Assembly: GCA_017409345.1 (NCBI GenBank)
Contig: JAFQSX010000032.1
Span: 1 to 64,000, forward strand
Source: Muribaculaceae bacterium
Lineage (GTDB): Bacteria > Bacteroidota > Bacteroidia > Bacteroidales > Muribaculaceae
DNA length: 64,000 bases
Direction: 5' to 3'
A model generated the notes under the pieces. It did no database searches. It saw only the letters and a program-made list of their open reading frames with translations, and was not told the DNA's origin. This document shows positions 7,943-14,812 of the stretch, in pieces (the first letter of the stretch is position 1; each line of letters opens with the position of its first letter). The position numbers and the translations under genes are program-made.

Positions 7943-8097
7943 ATAAAAAAACGTGGACCTAATCTTTATTTGTTTCTGAGGTATCGCCAAACACCTTACT
8001 CCCAAATAAGTAAAAGCCCACGTCATATGACGCGAGCATTAACTTCTACTCTTGGGAGTTTCTTCTAATTGGCGATTTTCAGAAACAAGAATAAAGC
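7943..8097 (-). ncRNA. Structured RNA copy 1 (6S-like candidate or leader)
   Basis: On the minus strand the RNA folds into one long irregular rod. Stems, in plus coordinates, are: 8080-8096 with 7964-7978 (closing), 8069-8076 with 7982-7989, 8052-8059 with 7998-8005, 8043-8050 with 8009-8016, a one-sided UUAAU bulge (8038-8042), and an apical stem GCTCGCGTC/GACGTGGGC. The 3-prime end is GTCCACG plus seven U (about 7944-7957). The same arrangement occurs at 28677-28830 with compensatory base changes, which argues for a conserved RNA. Size and rod shape with internal loops recall 6S RNA; I cannot confirm the family. A weak promoter (TTTG 8171-8174, N20, TTTTTTTG) lies upstream. Confidence 0.65.
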
Positions 8098-8207
8098 TAA
8101 CGCTTTTTTATTAATATGTCTTTATTGGTTTATTTACATAGGCAAAAAAATGATTATTGTTACTTTTGTGCAAATTTTATAATTTTTTTTATAAGATGCA
8201 AATTTTT

Positions 8208-9680
8208 TTATTTTTTCTTTGATTGTTTCACGAGTTTGAGATAGTCTTCGATTCCTTTTACCGCTTGTTCGGCTATTCGTTGGCGATAGTCGGGGTCGGC
8301 AAGGAGTTCTTCTTCGGGGAGGCTACTCATAAATAATGCTTCGAGGAGTAGGTTAGGGTACTCGGTGGGTGCGTTGAGTGAGAAGTTAAAATTGCCGGTA
8401 AGCCCGAAATTTCTTACTCCAAGTTCAAGCATGCGGTTGAGGACGCATTGTGCCAGGTCACGATTAGAGATGTGTTTGAAGTATGTGCTTGTGCCCATTT
8501 CTTTAAGTGCTGATCCACCGGCGTTGTTGTGTACCGACATCATTAAATCGACATTTGCATTGCAGAATATCTTTTTGCGTTCTGCCATGGTGATGTCAAC
8601 ATCGCTATCTCGTGAGAGAACGACTTTTGCTCCTTTTTTCTCAAGGAGTTTTTTGATGCGTTGAACGATGTCAAGGTTTACAAAACTTTCTTTTAGTCCG
8701 GTGTTGCCTATCGCTCCGGGATATTTGCCTCCATGCCCGGCATCGAGTCCTATTGTTAAATCTTTGAGGTTTAGTGAGGGGCAGTGTTTTACATTTATTA
8801 CGAGGTTGTTATTTTCGTATCCTACGGAGTAGCCCCATGAATATTTGTCTTTAAGTTTGATGATAACGCGAAGGACATCGCAATCAACTTGACGCCAATC
8901 AACATATTCTATCATGCCCAATTTGTTGCGTTGGGTTATCCAGTTACTGTTGTTGGTTACTCCGAAAATGTCAACGCATATTGTAGTGGGGTCAAGTTGG
9001 GTCCATGCTTGATAAGCGTGACGAGTGGGTAGAGAGATTGTGATGCGGTCGGTCTTGCCGGTATTGTTGATTGCCCAACTGCCGGAATTGTCAACTTCGG
9101 CACGTTCAAGGGTTTCGGCTACATATTCTTTGGGGATATATGCAACGCGATTTTTTGAAAGTTGAACGAGGTAAAGGTTGCTCGTTTGTCCTATTGCTTT
9201 TAATGGAATTTCTGCTTCGAGGTATCCCATTTTAGAGCCGCCAAGTCGGTCACTGCCATCGCCAAATTGCAAATAAGCATTGGGTAGGGTCTTGATGTTG
9301 AGGGCTGGGCTTATGTGTGTTGTTTTTGGACGTGCAGCAGGGTCTTTTGATGAGAGTGATGAATTGCTGATGTTTTTGTAATTGATTTTTATCTCTTGGC
9401 TATTTGTTTCGGCAGTGGCGTTTTTTGTGATAATGGAGATGGTGTTGTCGCCTTCGTTAAGGGTGACGATGTCGCCAAAGGTGCCTGTTTTGTAAACGTG
9501 TACCTCTTTGTTGTTGATGAATGCTTTGTTTCCTGGCTCGGTAATGCCTACTATGGTATGTTGTGCTTTAGTTGTTGATCCTTTCTTGCCTTGGGTTATC
9601 TTTAAAGATGGGGTGGCTGCTTGTGAAGAAATGAAAAATATTGAAGCTAGTGCCAATGTGCTGATTCGAAAGAGTTTCAT
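8208..9680 (-). CDS. N-acetylmuramoyl-L-alanine amidase (Amidase_3)
   Basis: Periplasmic zinc enzyme that cleaves the bond between MurNAc and L-Ala in peptidoglycan. The catalytic domain fills about residues 308-482: Zn ligands H316 (DAGHGG), E331 (LKES) and H384 (SVHNN), with the catalytic Glu in LLLEALF. I start at the ATG ending at 9680, which gives a signal peptide (MKLFRISTLALASIFFISSQA) and 490 residues; the open frame extends 23 codons upstream without signal-like character. The N-terminal 300 residues carry beta-rich segments, possibly SH3-like and AMIN-like targeting domains. It stands alone between the rpmA terminator and the structured RNA. Confidence 0.93.
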   Translation of the reverse strand: MKLFRISTLALASIFFISSQAATPSLKITQGKKGSTTKAQHTIVGITEPGNKAFINNKEVHVYKTGTFGDIVTLNEGDNTISIITKNATAETNSQEIKINYKNISNSSLSSKDPAARPKTTHISPALNIKTLPNAYLQFGDGSDRLGGSKMGYLEAEIPLKAIGQTSNLYLVQLSKNRVAYIPKEYVAETLERAEVDNSGSWAINNTGKTDRITISLPTRHAYQAWTQLDPTTICVDIFGVTNNSNWITQRNKLGMIEYVDWRQVDCDVLRVIIKLKDKYSWGYSVGYENNNLVINVKHCPSLNLKDLTIGLDAGHGGKYPGAIGNTGLKESFVNLDIVQRIKKLLEKKGAKVVLSRDSDVDITMAERKKIFCNANVDLMMSVHNNAGGSALKEMGTSTYFKHISNRDLAQCVLNRMLELGVRNFGLTGNFNFSLNAPTEYPNLLLEALFMSSLPEEELLADPDYRQRIAEQAVKGIEDYLKLVKQSKKK

Positions 9681-9746
9681 TTTGTATGGTTGTTGATTTG
9701 TTTTAGATTTAGTGTTAAGATTGAGAGTTGAAAAGTTGCATTTAAT

Positions 9747-9783
9747 CAAAAAGGCGACTTCAAGGTTTATGAAGACGCCTTTT
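9747..9783 (-). terminator. Terminator of rplU-rpmA
   Basis: A 14-bp stem with one mismatch pairs 9749-9762 with 9770-9783 (AAAAGGCG.. against ..CGCCTTTT). The minus-strand copy ends in a T5 run. It lies 34 nt past the rpmA stop. Confidence 0.8.
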
Positions 9784-9816
9784 GTGATGTTTTTTGTCTG
9801 AATTTAAGCGGGTCGC

Positions 9817-10077
9817 TTATGCTTCAGCAGGAGTTACGTTGATGAAACGACGGCCATTTTTACCTTCGGTAAAGAGAACTGTTCCGTCAACAAGAGCATA
9901 AAGAGTGTGATCTTTGCCCATACCAACATTCAAACCTGGGTGGTGAACTGTACCACGTTGACGTTTGATGATGTTGCCAGCTTTAGCATATTGACCACCG
10001 AAAATCTTAACGCCGAGTCGTTTGCTTTCCGATTCGCGTCCGTTCTTAGAACTACCTACACCTTTCTTATGTGCCAT
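9817..10077 (-). CDS. rpmA: 50S ribosomal protein L27
   Basis: L27 sits near the peptidyl transferase centre. It has 86 residues with the N-terminus [24 protein letters not shown] and the block [24 protein letters not shown]. The N-terminus begins directly with the mature-type sequence, with no Firmicutes-style propeptide. It is 20 nt after rplU, the normal pairing. Confidence 0.97.
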   Translation of the reverse strand: MAHKKGVGSSKNGRESESKRLGVKIFGGQYAKAGNIIKRQRGTVHHPGLNVGMGKDHTLYALVDGTVLFTEGKNGRRFINVTPAEA

Positions 10078-10097
10078 TTTCTTAAGATTTTAGAGGG

Positions 10098-10418
10098 TTA
10101 TGCGACTACGTCTTTAATCACTACTTGGGTGAAGCATTGGCGATGACCGTTTTTACGGCGATAGCCTTTACGTCTTTTTTTCTTGAAGACGATAACTTTT
10201 TCACCTTTTACGAGGGGACGTTTTACCTCGCAAACTACTTTTGCTCCTTCTACGGTGGGAGCACCAACCTTAACGGCACCGTCGGCATCAGCGAGGAGAA
10301 CACGATCAAATTCTACTGTGTCACCTTCTTTAACTTGCTCGCCGAGATAGTGAACATACAAGAACTTACCAGCTTCAGCCTTGAATTGTTGTCCTTGAAT
10401 TTCTACGATTGCGTACAT
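10098..10418 (-). CDS. rplU: 50S ribosomal protein L21
   Basis: L21 of the large subunit, 106 residues, with [22 protein letters not shown] at the start and the C-terminal [16 protein letters not shown] block that binds 23S rRNA. First gene of rplU-rpmA, with an exact-consensus promoter about 95 nt upstream. Confidence 0.97.
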   Translation of the reverse strand: MYAIVEIQGQQFKAEAGKFLYVHYLGEQVKEGDTVEFDRVLLADADGAVKVGAPTVEGAKVVCEVKRPLVKGEKVIVFKKKRRKGYRRKNGHRQCFTQVVIKDVVA

Positions 10419-10512
10419 CTGTTAAATAAAAAATTACAGGTTACATCCGTTGGGCGAGGTGCGAAACCATTGCACGCTGCTTAATTTGAGCCCATTGCGG
10501 AAAATTAGCGCA

Positions 10513-10543
10513 CAAAGATACTGCTTTTTTTTTATTCTGCAAA
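10513..10543 (-). promoter_or_regulatory. Promoter of rplU-rpmA
   Basis: On the minus strand TTTG (10540-10543), 19 nt, TATCTTTG (10513-10520). The spacer contains an A9 tract. Confidence 0.82.
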
Positions 10544-10627
10544 ATATTTTTTTGCGTGATGTGGATTTTGAAATAAAAATGGTCAAAATGATTATGGTGT
10601 GAGAGGGATTCGCACTCCATGTATTGA

Positions 10628-11116
10628 CTATCGTCTTATGGTGTATCCTCCGAATTCGTTGGGCCCGAATACATGATATTGTTGTAGTCCATATTTTTTC
10701 TCGGCTGCAGGGCCTGAGATGGGGTAGCCCGGGTTGTCATAGACGTCAAATCGACTGCCACATTGAGGACATACGGCTTGGAGTTTCTCTCGGTCAATGT
10801 AGATTCTTACGGTGCTTTTCGCTTCATAGGGACATGCCATATCATAAGCCAATGGTATGTTCATGATGTTGCTTACAAGTAAAACACCTCCAAATCCGGT
10901 ATATGATAATCCGGTATATGGAAATCCCGATGGTTTTAATTCTGATTTGATAAAATAACGATAGTCGGGGGCTGCTGCTACTCCATAGGTATTCCACATT
11001 CCAACGTTTGCAAATTCAATGTTGACGGCTACTGGTGGAATGCGGTCGTCGTTAATGGTTTCACACGAAGTGAATATTATAGCCATTGTTATAATGGAAA
11101 GCAGCCAATGTTTCAT
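10628..11116 (-). CDS. Rieske-fold-like lipoprotein lacking the His ligands
   Basis: A 162-residue lipoprotein: signal with lipobox FTSC (C18). The C-terminal half (about 75-160) resembles a Rieske [2Fe-2S] domain: a CPYE box (C95, Y97) followed 19 residues later by CPQCGS (C116, C119) and the NPGYPISGPA loop that normally covers the cluster. A true Rieske site is CxH...CxxH; here both His are replaced (Tyr97 and Cys119), so ordinary Rieske chemistry is unlikely. The start overlaps the argH stop by ATGA, so the gene is coupled to pyrE-SRPBCC-argH. Metal binding and role are unknown. Confidence 0.8.
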   Translation of the reverse strand: MKHWLLSIITMAIIFTSCETINDDRIPPVAVNIEFANVGMWNTYGVAAAPDYRYFIKSELKPSGFPYTGLSYTGFGGVLLVSNIMNIPLAYDMACPYEAKSTVRIYIDREKLQAVCPQCGSRFDVYDNPGYPISGPAAEKKYGLQQYHVFGPNEFGGYTIRR

Positions 11117-12453
11117 GCGTTTAACAATTTGTCAAATGCTTTATGATAGGTATCAAAGTCAAATTGAGCCAACGTGTCGTTAAAGAGTTGGGTTATTTTG
11201 TCATTGCAAAGGTTGCCGATTGAACCTTCATGAGTGTGGCTAATGTCATAACGAGGCTCAAAGTTGCCTGCTTCAATCTCAAGCCCTACTTGTTTGTAAG
11301 AATCACGGAATGGTGTTCCTTCTGCTACACGACGATTTACTTCTTCTACCGAATACATTAGTTTATATCTAGGATCGGTTGCTACTTCGGTGTTGACTTT
11401 TACTTGAGCAAGCATTGTATTAACCATGTTGATAATATCAATAATTGAATCAAATGCAGGCAGGAAGTTTTCTTTAATTAGTTGTAGGTCACGGAAGTAT
11501 CCCGATGGGAGGTTGTTGGTGATTAATGTAATCTCCATTGGAAGTGCTTGCAGTTTATTGCATTTGGCACGAGTCAACTCAAATACGTCCGGATTTTTCT
11601 TGTGAGGCATTATTGAAGATCCGGTGGTAAATTCATCAGGAAGTTTGATGAACCCGAAGTTTTGAGAGTTAAACATGCAAGCATCAAATGCTAATTTTGA
11701 TAGTGTAGCGGCAATTCCGGCAATGGCTTGAGCCACAATGCGTTCTGTTTTGCCTCGGCCCATTTGCGCATATACGACATTATAAGCCATAGTGTCAAAT
11801 CCCAATAAACGAGTAGTCATCTCACGATTAAGAGGAAATGATGATCCATATCCTGCAGCTGAGCCGAGAGGGTTACGATTGGCAACCTTGTATGCGGCTT
11901 GTAATACCATCAAATCATCGGCAAGGGACTCGGCATAAGCCCCAAACCATAGACCAAATGAGGATGGCATGGCTACTTGTAGGTGGGTGTATCCCGGGAT
12001 TATTACATCTTTGTATCGATTGCTTTGGGTAATGAGTGTATTGAATAATTGTTTCATTGCCATTGCAATATCTTCAATGCGAGAGCGTGTAAACAATTTT
12101 AGGTCAACAAGCACTTGGTCATTACGAGAGCGACCGGAATGTATCTTTTTCCCTATATCGCCAAGGGAACGAGTTAGCATCAATTCTACTTGAGAATGTA
12201 CATCTTCAACACCTTCTTCGATTACGAATTTGCCACTTGTGGTAATGTAATATATATTTCGTAATTCATTAAGTAATATGTCGAGTTCATTGGCTTCAAG
12301 AAGCCCTATTGATTGAAGCATTGTAATATGAGCCATTGAACCAAGTACATCATACGGTGCGAGATATAGGTCCATTTCACGATCAAGACCCACAGTGTAT
12401 GTTTCTACATTGTGGTCAACTTTTACGTTTTTCTCCCAAAGTTTTGATGCCAT
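11113..12453 (-). CDS. argH: Argininosuccinate lyase
   Basis: Last step of arginine biosynthesis: argininosuccinate to arginine and fumarate. The 446-residue protein carries the superfamily signature GSSIMPHKKNPD, the N-terminal SGRSRNDQV box and YTHLQVAMPSSFG with the His that takes part in catalysis. A typical length is about 450-470. It lies 15 nt after the SRPBCC gene and overlaps the Rieske-like lipoprotein gene by 4 nt. No other arg genes are in the window; grouping with pyrE may reflect shared carbamoyl-phosphate metabolism. Confidence 0.96.
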   Translation of the reverse strand: MASKLWEKNVKVDHNVETYTVGLDREMDLYLAPYDVLGSMAHITMLQSIGLLEANELDILLNELRNIYYITTSGKFVIEEGVEDVHSQVELMLTRSLGDIGKKIHSGRSRNDQVLVDLKLFTRSRIEDIAMAMKQLFNTLITQSNRYKDVIIPGYTHLQVAMPSSFGLWFGAYAESLADDLMVLQAAYKVANRNPLGSAAGYGSSFPLNREMTTRLLGFDTMAYNVVYAQMGRGKTERIVAQAIAGIAATLSKLAFDACMFNSQNFGFIKLPDEFTTGSSIMPHKKNPDVFELTRAKCNKLQALPMEITLITNNLPSGYFRDLQLIKENFLPAFDSIIDIINMVNTMLAQVKVNTEVATDPRYKLMYSVEEVNRRVAEGTPFRDSYKQVGLEIEAGNFEPRYDISHTHEGSIGNLCNDKITQLFNDTLAQFDFDTYHKAFDKLLNA

Positions 12454-12468
12454 AATTATAGTGTTAGT

Positions 12469-12894
12469 TTATTTATTGCCGTTGAGTTGACCTATCATTT
12501 CTCCGAATTTGTCGGCGGCCTCTTGCATCTTTCCTCCAAGTAGGGGACGCAACATAGCGGGTATGTCAACATCAATTGCAGTAACAACATTTGATGATGT
12601 TTCATTGATAGCAGTAATGTCAATGACCATTGATAATGGAATAGGAGAACCTACTGCTGAGAAAACAATATGCCCTGGAGCCGTACGCTCGGTAACTTTA
12701 AACTTAAGTTGACCAACTTGTGGAGTGTTGATGCATATAGCATCGGCTTCAAATGTTACATCTCCGATTTTAGCGCGTTGATCGGCTGGTATTTCTTCAA
12801 TTTTTTGTTGAAAAAGAGATATATCACTGAAGCGGTCAAACAATACTTCAATAGGTTGGTTGACCGCTACAGGTTTGCTTTCATATTTTGCCAT
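12469..12894 (-). CDS. SRPBCC/START-like domain protein
   Basis: A 141-residue cytoplasmic protein without signal peptide. The order of elements (N-terminal strand, IEVLFDRFSDISLFQQKIEEIP helix, beta-sheet with VGQLKFKVTERTAPGHIVFSAVG, and a long C-terminal helix LLGGKMQEAADKFGEMIGQL) fits the SRPBCC helix-grip fold, which binds hydrophobic ligands. It lies 10 nt after pyrE; this pyrE-SRPBCC neighbourhood is common in Bacteroidales as far as I recall. The ligand is unknown. Confidence 0.82.
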   Translation of the reverse strand: MAKYESKPVAVNQPIEVLFDRFSDISLFQQKIEEIPADQRAKIGDVTFEADAICINTPQVGQLKFKVTERTAPGHIVFSAVGSPIPLSMVIDITAINETSSNVVTAIDVDIPAMLRPLLGGKMQEAADKFGEMIGQLNGNK

Positions 12895-12904
12895 AAAAAA
12901 ATAA

Positions 12905-13555
12905 TTATTCTGCTTGAGGATTTCCTGGCACCCAATTGGCTGGGTCTTTACGCCATTCTTTAAGAGTTTCGATATCTTCGGCCTTGATGTAATTGGTAGC
13001 CAATGCTGCGTCTAGCATAGAATTATAGTTGCTCAATGTGCGAAGTGTAACTCCTGCTTTACGGAAGTTTTCAATTGCAACAGGGAACTCATAGGTGAAA
13101 ATTGCTGCCATCCCTACAACTTCGCATCCTGCAGCGCGAATAGCTTCTACCGCCTTAAGACTGCTACCACCTGTTGAGATGAGGTCTTCAATCACTACTA
13201 CTTTTTGACCGGGTTTGAGGTTTCCTTCAATGAGATTTTCAAGACCATGATCTTTTGGAGTAGAGCGAACATATACATAAGGAAGGCCCATTGTGTCGGC
13301 TACGAGTGCACCTTGAGCGATGGCTCCGGTTGCAACGCCTGCGATAGCGTCAACATCTCCAAATTCTTCCATAATCAAGCGACATAATTCAACTTTGATG
13401 AAACTACGAATGTCGGGGTATGAAAGAGTCTTGCGATTGTCGGTATATATAGGAGAGTTCCAGCCCGAAGCCCAAGTAAAAGGATTGTCGGGTTGCAATT
13501 TTATAGCACTAATTTTTAAAAGTTTTTCGGCTAAAAGTTGTTCCATTTTTTCCAT
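12905..13555 (-). CDS. pyrE: Orotate phosphoribosyltransferase
   Basis: Transfers phosphoribose from PRPP to orotate to give OMP in pyrimidine synthesis. The PRPP-binding motif VVVIEDLISTGGSS is clear, and the flexible catalytic loop region (VYVRSTPKDHGLENLIEGNL) carries the Lys-Asp-His of the family. The length of 216 residues is normal. Start MEKMEQLLAEKLL; a second ATG three codons later is possible. First gene of the operon, with a promoter about 30 nt upstream. Confidence 0.95.
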   Translation of the reverse strand: MEKMEQLLAEKLLKISAIKLQPDNPFTWASGWNSPIYTDNRKTLSYPDIRSFIKVELCRLIMEEFGDVDAIAGVATGAIAQGALVADTMGLPYVYVRSTPKDHGLENLIEGNLKPGQKVVVIEDLISTGGSSLKAVEAIRAAGCEVVGMAAIFTYEFPVAIENFRKAGVTLRTLSNYNSMLDAALATNYIKAEDIETLKEWRKDPANWVPGNPQAE

Positions 13556-13586
13556 AATCTAAATAGGTATTAATTGATTTAAGTTA

Positions 13587-13618
13587 CAAAATTAATGCAA
13601 GCAAAGTGTAATTGCAAA
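13587..13618 (-). promoter_or_regulatory. Promoter of pyrE operon
   Basis: On the minus strand TTTG (13615-13618), 20 nt, TAATTTTG (13587-13594), an exact consensus match, with the pyrE ATG about 30 nt downstream. A weaker plus-strand candidate for the divergent gene is TTTG-N21-TATATTGG near 13675-13707. Confidence 0.8.
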
Positions 13619-13788
13619 TTATAAAAGATGATTTTTCTTGAAAAAACACATAATTAAGTGGTGCTAACTTTTGAAAACTTGTTAAAAATGGCCTTATATT
13701 GGTAAAAATGGCGAATTTTTATTTTTCAATTAAACCTTTTGGGAATGTTTATCTCATATAAAGAAACGAATCATTAAAACTTACGATC

Positions 13789-14703
13789 ATGAAAAAGATT
13801 TGGAGAATATTATCAATTGCAATAATTTGTGGAGCATTATCTACACCACAAATAGATGCACGCGGAAGAAATAATAGTGGACAACGTTATTCAACATCTA
13901 CATCTCGTTCAAGCAGTCCATCACGATCAAATAGCAGCAGAAATAATTCACCAAGACCGGGCAACAATAGCTCACGCCCGGGAGGAAACAATAATACGCC
14001 TAAACCTGGAGGTAATAGTAATACACCAAAACCCGGTGGCAACAACAATGCTCCAAAACCGGGTGGTAACAGCTCTCGTCCCGGCGGTAACAACTCACGC
14101 CCCGGTGGAAACTATCACAACACGCCTAAACCCGGAGGAAATAACCACTATGCACCAAAGCCAGGCAGCAACCATTACCATGCTCCAAGTCACGGACACG
14201 GACATGTACATCGTCCTCACTGCCCACCACCTCGTCCATATCATCGCCCCACTCCTCCCCCTACATTTCGTCCATATCACGGATGTCCGGTATTGAGAAG
14301 TGTATTTGGAATTACGTTTGGAACAGCGATAAATATTTCACTTGATTATTTATATCGCAATAGTTACAATGTTTATGGATATGGAAACGATGTAATCTAT
14401 CTCCGCAACGTTAATCAATATGGTTATCTTTGGCCCGACGCAACTCTTTATTACGGCTCTGGAGGTTTGACAGGCTCACAATTGATGTATTCAACAAACT
14501 TCTATGATAGAGGACGATATAATAATGTTTATCGCACATTGGTAAATCAATATGGCTCGCCAATTAGTGTACAAAATATATCAAATGGGATAATTGCAAC
14601 GTGGTGGGGATATGATAATCAATATGTGTCACTAGAGTTCCGACCCATTTATACCAATAATGGTCAACTTCGTTACTTTACAACCTTATCTTTCGGAATA
14701 TAA
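13789..14703 (+). CDS. Secreted low-complexity Asn/Gly/Pro repeat protein
   Basis: Unrecognised 304-residue exported protein. Residues 1-24 are a signal peptide (MKKIWRILSIAIICGALSTP). Residues about 25-60 are Ser/Asn/Arg-rich, about 60-130 consist of degenerate PGGNN-x-PKP repeats, and about 130-165 are His/Pro-rich (HGHGHVHRPHCPPPRPYHRPTPPP), which could bind metals. The C-terminal 140 residues look globular and aromatic (Tyr-rich, with WWGYDNQYVSLEFRP). It resembles a cell-surface or periplasmic protein with a flexible linker. No operon partner: it is divergent from pyrE and convergent with the glycoside hydrolase. Confidence 0.8.
   Translation: MKKIWRILSIAIICGALSTPQIDARGRNNSGQRYSTSTSRSSSPSRSNSSRNNSPRPGNNSSRPGGNNNTPKPGGNSNTPKPGGNNNAPKPGGNSSRPGGNNSRPGGNYHNTPKPGGNNHYAPKPGSNHYHAPSHGHGHVHRPHCPPPRPYHRPTPPPTFRPYHGCPVLRSVFGITFGTAINISLDYLYRNSYNVYGYGNDVIYLRNVNQYGYLWPDATLYYGSGGLTGSQLMYSTNFYDRGRYNNVYRTLVNQYGSPISVQNISNGIIATWWGYDNQYVSLEFRPIYTNNGQLRYFTTLSFGI
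13972..14190 (+). repeat. In-frame degenerate tandem repeat
   Basis: About eight imperfect units of 21-30 nt encode GGNN/GGNS followed by TPKP, APKP or SRP. Codons differ between units (CCG, CCC, CCT for Pro; GGA, GGT, GGC for Gly), so the repeat is maintained at protein level and is not a recent DNA duplication. Confidence 0.75.
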
Positions 14704-14757
14704 AGCAATCACAAGCTTCAAAACAATTAGTTTTACATAGAATTATTACTAAACGAC

Positions 14758-14795
14758 CAACGGCTACCGTGTAACTCGGTAGCCGTTGCTATAAT
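14758..14795. terminator. Bidirectional terminator between convergent genes
   Basis: A perfect 12-bp stem pairs 14758-14769 with 14777-14788 (CAACGGCTACCG against CGGTAGCCGTTG), with a 7-nt loop. It is midway between the plus-strand gene ending at 14703 and the minus-strand gene ending at 14813. Confidence 0.75.
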
Positions 14796-14812
14796 ATTAG
14801 AGTCGTATTTTT

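Noticed and set aside
13856-14296. 146-codon frame inside the Asn/Gly/Pro repeat gene
   Set aside because: It is the +2 frame of a repetitive coding sequence; the repeat keeps all frames open. The main frame has a signal peptide and a globular end.
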